From assembly GCF_000004075.3 (NCBI RefSeq), contig NC_026660.2:23811498-23875497 (forward strand): a stretch of DNA of 64,000 nt. The letters run 5' to 3'. Position numbers and translations under genes: made by a program. Below, one piece after another: positions 48,787 to 59,099 of this stretch. Source of the DNA: Cucumis sativus. Lineage: Eukaryota; Streptophyta; Magnoliopsida; Cucurbitales; Cucurbitaceae. The notes under the pieces are model-generated. The model was not told the origin of the DNA, made no database searches, and was given only the letters and a program-made list of their open reading frames with translations. The stretch's first letter is position 1, and the number at the start of each line of letters is the position of its first letter.

Positions 48787-48852
48787 ATGGCGACTAACAA
48801 ATCCAATCCTCTCCCCATTTTCCTTCTCCCCTTCTCCCTCTCACCGCAATGA
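48787..48852 (+). promoter_or_regulatory. Upstream ORF whose stop overlaps the ATL start codon (ATGA)
   Basis: ATG at 48787 opens 21 codons (MATNKSNPLPIF...). It closes with TGA at 48850-48852, overlapping the ATL ATG at 48849 in the sequence ATGA. A second upstream ATG at 48764 opens a longer frame that overlaps the ATL coding region to 49129. Whether the mRNA begins upstream of either ATG is unknown. Confidence 0.5.
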
Positions 48853-49367
48853 ACAACGGCACGGCCGAAACCGGCGGATTTCTCTCCTCTTCCAACATCG
48901 GCGGTTTCGGCTACGGAATTGGCGTCTCCTTAGGCCTTTTGATTCTCATCACTACCATCCTCTTGGCTTCCTATTACTGTACCAGAAACGGCCTATCCTC
49001 CTCCGTCGTTCAGAGGACTCCTCCCAATCGCTCCCCGCCCCAAGCGGTGGGGGAAATGGATTCCGTCGTTGTCGACATCGGACTCGATCAGGAGACGATA
49101 ACGAGTTATCCCAAATTACTGTATTCTGAAGCGAAACTTCAGAAGAACGATTCGACTGCTTCTTGTTGTTCAATCTGTTTGGCTGATTATAAGAACTCGG
49201 ATGTTCTTCGGCTTTTGCCTGATTGCGGTCATCTCTTTCATCTCAAGTGCGTCGATCCGTGGCTTAGACTTCATCCCACTTGTCCGGTTTGCCGGACGTC
49301 GCCGATTCCTACGCCGTTGTCGACTCCTCTAGCGGAGCAAGTTCCATTAGCAAGCCGGCGCGATTGA
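48849..49367 (+). CDS. ATL-family RING-H2 E3 ubiquitin ligase (ATL70-like)
   Basis: Membrane-anchored E3 ubiquitin ligase of the plant ATL family; it would pass ubiquitin from an E2 to unknown substrates. A single exon encodes 172 residues, as is usual for ATLs. One N-terminal membrane segment lies at about residues 21-43 (YGIGVSLGLLILITTILLAS). The GLD motif is at residues 78-80 and is followed by SYPKLLY. The RING-H2 domain spans residues 107-148: C-x2-C, x15, C-x-H-x2-H-x2-C, x10, C-x2-C. The ATL-typical Trp lies three residues after the sixth zinc ligand (CVDPW). The spacing and LRLLPDCGHLFHLKCVDPWL resemble the ATL70-73 group. The start is the ATG that gives this family N-terminus. Confidence 0.95.
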   Translation: MNNGTAETGGFLSSSNIGGFGYGIGVSLGLLILITTILLASYYCTRNGLSSSVVQRTPPNRSPPQAVGEMDSVVVDIGLDQETITSYPKLLYSEAKLQKNDSTASCCSICLADYKNSDVLRLLPDCGHLFHLKCVDPWLRLHPTCPVCRTSPIPTPLSTPLAEQVPLASRRD

Positions 49368-50639
49368 AGAAGAAGAAGACTATCTGGGTTAATCGAAAAT
49401 GGAGGTCGTTTTTGCCATTTTTTGTTTTGTTTTGTTTTAGAGATTGATTTCATTGCGATCGATCTCCATAGTTAGAAGTTCTCACAATCAATCTCCTTCA
49501 AGGTTAACAATTTTTTTTAGTTAATTCAATTATATACTCATTTTGGTATTACTTTGTTCTATCGAAAAAATTATAGTACGGTAGTTAGATTAATTTCTTT
49601 TGTCACTTTAGGTTAACTCAATATGATAAAAGAAGCGTTGAATATACATTGTAACAAAAGTTAACAAACCTACGTGGTTTTATACTTATCTGCCACCATT
49701 AATGAGCTATATGGGCCAATTAATCACAAAAAATTCAACGAAGGTAAAAATTCACAAGATTGATCAAATTAAAAAGCTCATGAAGTAATTGTAAGTGTAA
49801 AAATCTCATAGTTTAAGAGTAATTTGTGGATTTCTTTTGTAATTTTAATGGTCAATGCATTCTATCTTGACAATTAATTCACACAATAATTTTTTTTTTA
49901 ATGTTATATTGCTTTCCTAATAGGGATATTTAATGGAAAACTGTGTCTTGAATCACTGCACATATTTTCTTAAAAAAATAAATGTAAATAATTTGAGATT
50001 TTTTTGTAGATGACTAAATTTCGATAGGGTTTGCTTACGTCGTGAACCAACCTACTACTATTTCACTCCTTGCTAAATAGTCAATGTTTGGTTGCTAATT
50101 ATTTAAAAAAGGTTGGCTTGAAATAAAGATGGCGTTAGAGATGTTTGTAATTAGGGATCTAAATTATTTGATGATGAAAGGGACATCCCTAACGTGACAC
50201 ACTGCAATGTGATGTCAACAAGAAAATTACTTATTATGGGTTGTTTAGAATTGAATCATTATTATGTATTAACAAAATGGGTTGTCAAGTTTACATAGCA
50301 TCTAATTATTGTTTTTTCATTACCAAAATTGGAGATTTAATCCCCGGACTAAAAAAAGTGAATATTTTAACTGACTTTTTTTAAAATAAGAAATCGTCAA
50401 GAGAACAAACCCTAATAAAAAGTACAAAAATGCCCAACCCACAATGGAAAATGTCGAGTCGCACATAATATATTTGGTTGTATACCAAAGTCGTTTAGAT
50501 TATTTGTACTCGTCACCTAATATATTTGGTTTATCAAAATCATTTAGAACTTACTTTTGTTTTTGAAAATTGACTAAGAGTTCAAGAAGTATATTTAAAA
50601 GTGATGCAAATAATTGTTTTGTAAAAAATGAGGACGAAC
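49368..50639. other. ATL 3' region and intergenic DNA
   Basis: Probable ATL 3'UTR in the first 150-250 bases, then AT-rich sequence without coding potential. Nothing recognisable until the dispersed repeat at 50640. Confidence 0.55.
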
Positions 50640-51105
50640 ATAGTTAATTTTTATGAAAAAACAAAAATGGAAATATTCATAGAAAAACAAAGCCAAAATT
50701 AATTTAAAATTTAAAGACAAAAACAAAGCATAGACTAAGCTCCTAAGTTCTTAAATTTGGAAGGGGATTAAAAAAGATGTTTAATTACTACTATTGTCTA
50801 TTTTGGTCCTTTTTAAAACTTTAGACTTTATACTTGTAAATTGTCTAATTGTATTCTATATATTTTTTCAATAAATCTCAATTTTAGTCTCTAATACTAA
50901 TTTATTATTAAACTCTTTCTAATTTTTGTGAAAATTATTATATTATCTAGTTAATTTCTGTAAAAGAAAAACCGAAATTTTTATTGAGAGCAGAAAAATT
51001 AAAATCAGACTATTTTCAATTACAAAGTGAATGTTGAGAGTTTTAAATGTCTTCAAAAGTATTCCTTATATAATTTAATTTCAAACATCTATAATTAATA
51101 TTTGG
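50640..51105. repeat. Dispersed repeat, copy B
   Basis: Same orientation and motif order as 43550-44210. The two copies bracket the right syntaxin unit and the ATL gene, 7.1 kb apart. Confidence 0.7.
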
Positions 51106-51189
51106 GTTATGGGGGGTTGTGAGAAGTAAAAGGCCCAAAATTTGATGGACCGTAATGGGATTAAAAAATTTAAAATGTAAATTGTTAGC

Positions 51190-51640
51190 GGGATGGGGTC
51201 CCGTTATGCAGCCACGTGGCAAACCTTATATGAAGACTTCGCCACGTTGGTTTTGCCGATTGCTACAATAATAATAAACAAATTAAAATATCCCCAAAAC
51301 TCTTTCCCGCAATATTGGTTTCTTATCCCTCACTCTCTCTCTCTCTCTTTCGGTCTCTCTCAATCAGAGATTTGGGATCACCATCAGTCCATCATACAGA
51401 GAGCTTCCGATCGATCTGCATAATTTCTCGACCATGGCTTCACAAGTTGTGTACGGACTACTTTTCCTCTCCTTCTCCTTCACTTGCATCATGCTCCTCC
51501 ACTTGGTTCTCCATCCTGTTTTCTATTTCACTTCCTGAAACCTAGAAGTCTTTTTTAAGTTTCGACTACACAAGGTCGGTCGATTTCTGTGTAATACAAG
51601 TTCTGACTGAAGGAAGATGCAGAGATCTGGTGCTTCGACA
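51190..51640 (+). other. Possible small transcript with a 34-codon hydrophobic ORF
   Basis: A G-box (CCACGTGG) at about 51212 and GCCACGTTGG near 51240 precede a CT-rich leader. An ATG at 51434 then opens 34 codons: MASQVVYGLL, followed by a hydrophobic run ending VFYFTS and a TGA. The base composition of 51190-51640 is clearly less AT-rich than the neighbouring DNA, like leader and exon sequence elsewhere in the window. I do not recognise the peptide. It could be a small membrane protein, a long non-coding RNA, or nothing. Transcription is inferred from composition and the ACGT motifs only. Confidence 0.35.
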
Positions 51641-52680
51641 ATTGTGTTATGTTCCTTCTCTTCTCTTTCTTCTTCGGATCTTATGAGTGTTGTTGTAGTT
51701 CATTGAATATTTTATTGTTTGTTTGCAAAATATGAAGTAGATTTCAAATATTTACACATTATATACGTATATTCTTGTGGAATTTGATTTGTCTTTCTCT
51801 CTTTCTCTCTTTCTCTCTTTCTCTCTCTCTCTCTTGGTGTGAATATGTTTGCTGAATTTCATTTGTTAATTTGGAATGCACATGGAGCACCTCCACCAAT
51901 TTAGTTAATTTCAATACAAACCGTTTTTTTGTCAATTGCAATTTTGGTATATAAAATTTGAGATTTGTTCATCCTAAATTAAGCATTTACTGTGCTCCTG
52001 AATTTAATATGATTAAGTTACTAATTTTGAGTTCAAGAGGCAAATGTATTAGAGGCACTCCGACTTTACTTTAACGCTCTTTATATATTATATATATTTC
52101 CAATACTAAGCGTAATTCTATACATAAGTGAGCTCTAACTTGAACAACCTATTTGTGTTTATACTTTAAAAAGAAAAGAAAAGAAAAATGCTTGTCTTGG
52201 ACACGTCTTTTCCTTCTTGAATTTCAAGGTCACAATAGTTCTAAAACTGGACTCGTTATTATGAAATTAAACCCTCTAATTTGTATAAAATGTTGCAAAT
52301 TACAATTTCACTGAACTTTCACTTACTGATATAATTGCAATTCTCTCTTACTTTATCTGTTATTCCTCTGTCTTTTTCAGTGACTTTCACTTATTCCCAT
52401 GTCTCTCTTCTTTTTCTCTTTTGCTTATTCTGCCTTCTCTTCTTATTTTGCTTTCTCTGTCTTCTTCATCTTATTTCCGCTTATTCTTCCCTTCTTTTCT
52501 TTTTCTTCCACTCTTCTTTTCTCCCTCTCTCTGTTTTTTCTTAAATTCATCGGCTTCCTCTCTTTTCCCTTCTACTGTTTCTTTTTTCTTCTTTCATTCT
52601 CCTTATTTACAAAGACAAACTTTCAATTTTCCACCTCAATACTCAATACTAATTTAGTGCTCAACTTTGACTAATCTCAA
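51641..52680. other. Intergenic with CT-rich simple sequence
   Basis: A TCTTTC/CTCTCT microsatellite lies at about 51788-51834. A long pyrimidine-rich stretch at about 52340-52610 opens frames on three phases purely because it lacks A and G. No gene is supported. Confidence 0.65.
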
Positions 52681-52689
52681 TACTACTAA

Positions 52690-52890
52690 CTTATTGTAGT
52701 CCTAATTCATAAGATAGACATTAAAGAAACGTTTTGGGGGTAAGGAGGGAATTATTGTAGTCCTAGTAATAACATTAAACAAGCGTTTTGAAGTAAAAGA
52801 GGGAATTATTGTAGTCCTATAAAGAAGCTTTCGAAGTAGAGAGTGAATTATAAAATGGACATCAAAAAAGAATTATTGTAGTCATAACAA
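52690..52890. repeat. Tandem repeat of about 55-65 bases containing AATTATTGTAGTCCTA
   Basis: TTATTGTAGTCCTA or close variants recur at about 52691, 52752, 52805 and 52872. They are preceded by related AACGTTTTG/AAGCGTTTTG and GAGGGAATT segments. About four imperfect copies. Confidence 0.75.
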
Positions 52891-52894
52891 CAGT

Positions 52895-53105
52895 TATGAA
52901 TTATAATTATAATGATTTGTGCGTATATTATTTTAATTTGATTTGAGTTATTTTATTCATAATTTGATTTGAGTTATTTTATTCATAATTATAATGATTT
53001 GTGCGTATATTATTTTAATTTGATTTGAGTTATTTTAGTTTTATAGTTGAATTATAATGATTTGTGCGTATATTATTTTAATTTGATTTGAGTTATTTTA
53101 CTTTT
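52895..53105. repeat. Tandem repeat with ATAATGATTTGTGCGTATAT units
   Basis: The sequence ATAATGATTTGTGCGTATAT followed by TATTTTAATTTGATTTGAG and TTATTTTA occurs three times (about 52909, 52999 and 53055). A partial inner duplication of ATTTGATTTGAGTTATTTTA lies between the first and second. Copies are almost identical, so it is recent. Confidence 0.85.
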
Positions 53106-53194
53106 AGAAGAAAATAATAATATTTATAAAAGAAAATAATAACATTTATAATAAATGATAAATGTCAAATATTAAAGCAAAAAGGAAAAAGGAA

Positions 53195-53300
53195 GAGTTT
53201 TAGAATTAGAATAGTTTTAGAATTAGAATAGTGTTTAAGGTAACTAATTGAGAGTTTTAGAATTAGAATAGTGTTTAAGGTAACTAATTGAGAATTTTTA
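53195..53300. repeat. Tandem repeat with GAGTTTTAGAATTAGAATAG units
   Basis: A 40-44 base unit (TTTTAGAATTAGAATAG, then TGTTTAAGGTAACTAATTG) is present twice nearly perfectly, with an extra truncated copy at the left and a degraded one at the right. Confidence 0.8.
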
Positions 53301-53792
53301 AATAGTATTTACGGTAGCTAGATGGATTATTATAATGATGCATGACATTTACGACATTTATCCCAAACAGTTCTTAAATAGGTGGATTCCTTCCGTCTTG
53401 TATGCCCATAACATTTATTAACCCTTTGGGTCAACTCAATGTTGAAAAATGATAATACTCTCGTAATTATTAATTGTCAACCTCAACAGATGGCTATGGA
53501 GAGAAAAAGAGCTCTCATGAGCTCATTTCGTTAACAGGCATGGAAACTTTCTTAGAATTTATGCTATTGAACTTTCTAAAACATTACCTATCCTTGGTTG
53601 GGTACAGTTACTGTTTCCTTTCTCCTTCCGTCTCGTATCCCTTTCCTGAATTAAATATCTTACTTCTAACTTCTACATGTTTTTACCAAAGCAAAATCAT
53701 AAATCAATGCTTAATGCTCTAGGACATAAATCCAGATTACACTATATAAAACTTCCAGTACTGTACAAACCAAAAAAAACTTCAACGAGTGT
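53301..53792. other. Intergenic and ALKBH6 3' flank
   Basis: No supported gene; short open frames lack coding character. The right part is probably the ALKBH6 3'UTR (minus strand). Confidence 0.5.
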
Positions 53793-55929
53793 TCAATGCC
53801 TAAACAAATGCTTGTGAACCTTTGGTACAAGTCGGCATGTCAACGAAACTCGAGTATTTGTTCTCTCAAAAGAACTATGATCACGGTTCACTTTGACGGT
53901 TGCATTTTCTGTTTCTAATAGGCAGTTTTGAACTTCAGTTTTGTTCACTGCCTGAGAAAGCAAAGTAATGAACAATGAGAAACAAACTGCAATTATGAAA
54001 TGCATACTAAGAACCACCGTAGTCATCATCATACCTGTTCATAGAATTGGAGACTGTTGTCACTAATACCATGCAAGTAACCTGACAAGTAAATTAAGGC
54101 AACAGAAATACGGTTAACAAACTTCACTGAACTCGGAAGGTTTAAGACAAAATCAAGCACAAGATTTACCAGAATAAGCTTCATCCTTAAATATGAGCAA
54201 ACTACGAGGCATTAAAAGAATAGAGAAAGGGTGGGGGTGGTGAGTCGTTCCATTAGAATCTTTGTCGTCGACCTTTTCTGTCAACTGGTCGGCACATGAT
54301 TTCAACCTTGAATGTGGAGTGAAGTCCATAACAACAGGAGAACCAAGAGATAGAATTGCTACTACGGGAAAGTAAGCAGGGCCATCTTGATGTGGCTGCA
54401 CAAAACGAGAATGAAAAACTGTTTCTAAGATGTTGCAAATTGGTTAACCAATGCATGACATATCTTTTTTAGTCAGAAATGTCAAGATACATCTAGATCA
54501 ATTAAATCTATGATGGGGATCATGACATTGAACATAATTATAATACAAACAAGACATGCTCTAAGAACAAGGACACGTCAGCCCGTACCATGATGCCTTG
54601 ATCGAGGAGGTATTCGTTAATAAGAACATGATTTATGGGTGCAGGGTATAAACTTGTTTCTTGACCGATCTTCTTGGTGATATTTGTCAGCCAAATAGGC
54701 ACTGCAGAACATCAAAAGAGAGATATTTGTCAATTTAATCAGTTTTAACTGATTGAATTTGTACAACATTTTTCTCTCGCCGCTCCTTGGCTGTTCTTTA
54801 TGTGGTTAATACATAGATCTCCATTCTCCCGAATTATACTCTCTTAGATAAAGAAACACAGGTAAAGCTGTAAATAGATGAGTGCCAACCATAGAGGAGA
54901 ATTAGGCACAGCAGAAAACAGAAACAAAATTATCCACGATAAGGGGACTGATTGAAACAAAATTTGGCAACCTCTCAAGTATCAGGTGGCCAATGCTAAA
55001 TGATATGGGTGCTTGTATATCCTACGTAAGTAACTATTATAGTAAAATATCTAAGCTTTTGTGTAACAGGCATTAAAATATGAGCTAGCCAATGTGGATG
55101 GGTTAGAAAACCATGCTAATAATACCGAAACTCTAGAACTCAAGGGCACTGTCGCACAACCTGTATGACTTATCCTATTCAAGTTCATAAAACCAAACTA
55201 ATGTCAAACTCCAAGCTTGATGATGGCAATATGAAGTTTCCCAGTCGTTTTCTGTCATTTCCGTGAGGAGATTGAATTAAACTAGTCTAGCCAAAAGTCA
55301 GACACCACAAGGAACAAAATGAACTACGACCTTGAAAATAGCCAGTCTATGACGAATAAAGCAGGCTTGACTTTGTAATCAAGTGAGTAAGAGGTGTGTG
55401 TCAATGCAATAAGCTAAAACTTGAATGAATTTATTTCCAGAAGGCAGCATATAATGCATCAGATAAAATTAACTAAGAACATTACAGTTTTAAGGATAGT
55501 TTTTCTCCACACTTACAATCTTGAGGTAGGAGACCTTTTTCATGTACAATACCGCCTGCAAGAAATGAATGGATAAAGAAAGCAGTATGATTAGTAAACA
55601 AAGTGGATAATCTCAATTTTCGTTTCACCCCTCCTAACAAATCTTTCGAGAGCTCAGAGCTTAGCAAAAATACCCCAATTTTGCAGCCTTCTATTCTTCA
55701 AGGATTTCCATTTTGACACAGGCGCTTTATAAATCTAGAAATCAAAACTTACCCAGTCTAGTAACGATTACAAGACAAAAGAAAAGTGGAAAGATGGAAA
55801 AGAAATAGAGAAATTTGGTACATTATCCAGAAGAACGGTCTCATGGTCGGGTGATATGAAGTTGGGAATATAGAAGACTGTTGGAAGATGACCAACTTGG
55901 TGACGATTAAGCCCTTCCGATGATTCCAT
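53793..55929 (-). CDS. ALKBH6: ALKBH6-type 2-oxoglutarate/Fe(II)-dependent dioxygenase
   Basis: AlkB-family oxidative demethylase; plant ALKBH6 has been linked to RNA m6A removal and stress or ABA responses (family knowledge). Seven exons on the minus strand: 55929-55822, 55734-55674, 55555-55517, 54701-54589, 54395-54170, 54081-54035, 53951-53793, giving 250 residues. The N-terminus has VGHLPTVFYIPNFIS. SKWKSLKNRRLQNWGG and VHEKGLLPQD follow. The iron site is HQD at residues 109-111 with the distal His in YLHGIS (186). The 2-oxoglutarate-binding R-x5-R is RVSLTCR (232-238). PHQDGPAYFPVVAILSLGSP is strongly conserved. All introns are GT-AG and phases agree. A poly(A/T) tract lies just upstream. 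The frame is intact. Confidence 0.96.
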
Positions 55930-55979
55930 GGCTCTGATTCAAAATCTCAATTTGCAGCAGGATTTAGAACCCTAAGTAA

Positions 55980-56006
55980 TAAACAAAAAAAAAAAAAAAA
56001 AAAACC
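55980..56006. repeat. Homopolymer A tract near the ALKBH6 start
   Basis: More than 20 consecutive A on the plus strand (T on the coding strand), about 50 bases before the ALKBH6 ATG, probably within its leader or core promoter. Confidence 0.85.
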
Positions 56007-56159
56007 CAGATAGATGAATTTAAGATTAAAGCCTTTATCTGATAAACTATAAATGATGAAGGGATTTTGAATAAAGAATTAGAAGATGAAGACGAGAGAA
56101 GAAGAAACTGAGATTTCAGTGTAGAGAAGCTTTCACATTTGTAATACAAACAGCAACCG

Positions 56160-57290
56160 GAAGATCACTAATTCAAATTTAGCTTAATATTTCGTTATAT
56201 TTTGTATATATGCTCATACATTTTGTCGTTTAAAATAGGTTAAAATTTTAAAATAAATTAGTAAATTAGTATTTTATTACTTTCAAATAAATAAACGTAT
56301 CTCAAAAATATGGATTCACCTTTTTATTGATACTGAAATATAAAAAATGTGAAAATCATGGAAATTTAAAAGTATAGTTTTGGCTTTAAATACTTTTTGA
56401 TGTAAAAATTAGATTAATTAGAATGTTTCTTTTTCTTTTTATTTATTTTAGTTTAGTTCAAGGATATTTATATAAAAAAAAGAGTAGTTTAAGGATATTT
56501 TTTAAACAAAAATTTTAAATTTTACTATATTTTGTAAATAGTTTTAATATTTTGTTATTTTTAAAAATATCTCGTTTATAATTTAATTATTTTTAAAATT
56601 TTTGTTTTGGACCCAAAAAAAATTGAGTCCAAATGGAATACGTCTAATTCCACACCCTCATGCTATCTTCATAGTAAAAATACAATAAATCCCTTGTTTT
56701 CTTAAGTAAGAAGAATAATTTCTTTTAATATTTGAAAAATGATTATAGTTATAAAACAAAACGATATTAGATCAACTAGCATATGTGATAAAACATTGAG
56801 TGCATTATAAAATGTATCTAATTAAGGCTTGTCCATCTATCATTGTTCTAAAAAAGAAGAAAAAATGAAAATCAAGCATTTTATCTCTTCACTTTTACGT
56901 GTTTTAAAATTAAAAAGAAAAAAGAAAAACATATTATTTACTAATAAAATAAAATGAATCAAAACATTTATAAAATATAAGTGTTTATATAGGCTAATCA
57001 TAATATCCATTGTGTTATTTTGCTATACTTTAGATATTAATTAAAATGGTTAGTATTATAATTTGAGCCAATGGAATATAAGTAATGATTAGAGTATTAA
57101 ATAGGTTTTTTTTTTTTTTTAAGGAATAAAACTCAATCGGTTGAAACGGAAATGTAAATTTGGTAAAAAAGAAATAATATTTTCCGAAAGATTAGAAAAA
57201 CTTTTCTTAAACATATAAATTTATACGAACTTCGTAAATTATTTTTCCAAAAGAAGAATTTTTGTTAAACAATAGAAATTGAGAACCCGA
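56160..57290. promoter_or_regulatory. Divergent intergenic region between ALKBH6 and the SAM-domain gene
   Basis: About 1.1 kb separates the two head-to-head genes. It is AT-rich with no coding frame; a T run lies at about 57107-57120. It must contain both promoters unless transcription starts farther out. No clear TATA box could be assigned. Confidence 0.45.
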
Positions 57291-58325
57291 GAAAGTAACC
57301 AACAAAGAGAGTACAAGATTTGATTTTTCGGCTTCTTCTCATCCGATTTTGATTCGATTCCTATATTTACGACGTGGAGTTCATCTTTGTTTTCACTCGA
57401 TTAGATCCGATTTAAGGTACGTGCTTCCACCATTGTTCTTATATTTTTCTTGTTCTCTGGCCATTATTCGAGTCTGAGATGTTGCAATGAAGTTGAATTT
57501 TATGATTTCGAGCTTATATAGAGCATTTGGACGAGTTCAATTGTCAGTTAGTGAACCTTTCGAATCTTCTTCAAGTTCTAAATCAGTTTGGCGAAGACAA
57601 TTTTAGAAACTGCATCGTTCAATTGTGATCTTCTTTACAGAAATTACTTGTTAGGTAAACGCTATTGCTGTGTTATGGAGTTTGATAGTACCTCATGAAA
57701 CACTTGGGAGTAGTTCTGTATACTGATTTTGGGTAAGTGTAAAGGTTTTTGTTCGCTTGAAAATGCAGATTAGCTTGTGAATTTACAATATTGTGTGAGC
57801 TTGAAGATATCCACTCGTTAAGGGGTTAGAATCTTGGAAGTTCATTGGGATTTCCAAAGTTGTAAAGAGAATGCTATGAGTAGAGAAGCATACAGAATTT
57901 TAGTTGGGAATGCTGAAGAGGTGAGGAACTGGGGGATCCCAAGTGATAAGTTCTATGTGAGGATTATTTCACATCTAAATCAAAACAAAATCAATTCTTC
58001 ATACTGGATATGTGTTTGAGTTGAGTTACGTTATGCTTGTATGCATGTAATGAGTAGTTATGCTTTTGCTTGAACTAGCATCATGGAAGGTTAAACTTTT
58101 GAGCATGCGGATTTTGGATGTTTACCTCTACTTTTTTAATTGGAAATCTGAGACTGGAACTGTAACTTGTCTATTGATGCTAAATTTTCGTTCTCTCTTA
58201 TTGCAGGACAAGTGAGAAGTAGCTACAAGTGATATATATTCGAGTATTTTTTCTACATAGTTATACCGTTACTTTGGATCAACAACTTCAGTTGCTTATT
58301 GTCTAAAACAATCAGGTTGAATGTG
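57290..58325 (+). promoter_or_regulatory. Leader of the SAM-domain gene: 5'UTR exon, intron, and start-stop uORF
   Basis: A likely non-coding exon ends at 57416 (TTTAAG|GTACGT). The intron runs to TTATTGCAG ending at 58206. The leader then continues to the ATG at 58326. No ATG is seen in either leader part until ATGTGA at 58321-58326, a start codon followed at once by a stop. That stop shares its last base with the main ATG (TGATG). Confidence 0.55.
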
Positions 58326-59099
58326 ATGGTGAAAACAAAGCAAAAACAGAATAGCAGTCCTAATCATCTTTCTGGCTCTTCAAACTCTGTTATTGATTTA
58401 GATATGCATGGAGATGATGGTTGGGTGGTGGTAAAGAAGCAGAAAGTCACAATCCTAGTGCCTCCTATTTCAATAGTAACAAAATCCGCACCCCCCAATG
58501 TTGAACAGAGTCAGCTGCAACCAATTACCCAAAAGGTATCAAATTGCCAAACAGGAGCTCTTGTAGAGACATGTCTTGAAGCGCCTGCTAATGTGCTGCT
58601 ATCAACTTCTGAAAATGCTAATCAACAAAGTTCAAAATCTGCTGCTGCTCATTGTACTTTGACAAGGAAAGAGCCATTGAAGCAAGCTGTCACACCCCCA
58701 AATCCAGACAACGTTTTCAATTCAAGGTCTTATAAGGTTTTAGGATTATCGAACAGCACGAAATCTATGAAACAGCAGCCTAGACAGCTGCATTGCCCTG
58801 GTGGCTTTCTCACAGGAGGCACATTGTTAAATCTAAGACTCAGGGCGCTTAACCTGGAAAGGAATCTGCAAAAGGCTGGAGGTTTAATTAGGTGGTTGGA
58901 ATCACTAGGACTGGACCAATTTGTAGGTATTTTCCAGCGAAAGAGTATCAGTAAGTTTCACCTGGTAAATCTAACCATGAAAAAGCTGAAAGATATGGGC
59001 GCAAATGCGGTAGGGCCACGTAGAAAACTGATACACGCAATTGAGTGTGTCTGTCAACCCTATAGTTCTGAACCTTTTGAGCCGGTTTACGGGATTTAA
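58326..59099 (+). CDS. SAM (sterile alpha motif) domain protein
   Basis: Plant-type SAM-domain protein of unknown role. A single coding exon of 257 residues follows a 5'UTR intron. The N-terminal two thirds are polar and low in structure (Ser, Lys, Gln rich, with GDDGWVVVKKQK near residues 29-40). The SAM domain covers about residues 182-242: LIRWLESLGLDQFVGIF, then FHLVNLTMKKLKDMGA and RRKLIHAIECV, showing the expected helix pattern with the 'L..L.LKDMG' core. SAM domains mediate protein-protein, and in some plant and fungal cases RNA, binding; which applies here cannot be told. The start is the first ATG that opens this frame; the in-frame codon at 58299 is TTG. Confidence 0.88.
   Translation: MVKTKQKQNSSPNHLSGSSNSVIDLDMHGDDGWVVVKKQKVTILVPPISIVTKSAPPNVEQSQLQPITQKVSNCQTGALVETCLEAPANVLLSTSENANQQSSKSAAAHCTLTRKEPLKQAVTPPNPDNVFNSRSYKVLGLSNSTKSMKQQPRQLHCPGGFLTGGTLLNLRLRALNLERNLQKAGGLIRWLESLGLDQFVGIFQRKSISKFHLVNLTMKKLKDMGANAVGPRRKLIHAIECVCQPYSSEPFEPVYGI

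Noticed and set aside
52335-52674. Three overlapping Ser/Phe/Leu-rich open frames
   Set aside because: Pyrimidine-only sequence lacks stop codons in all plus frames; a composition artefact.
53474-53722. 82-codon frame left of ALKBH6
   Set aside because: No family resemblance and no splice or promoter context; probably chance.
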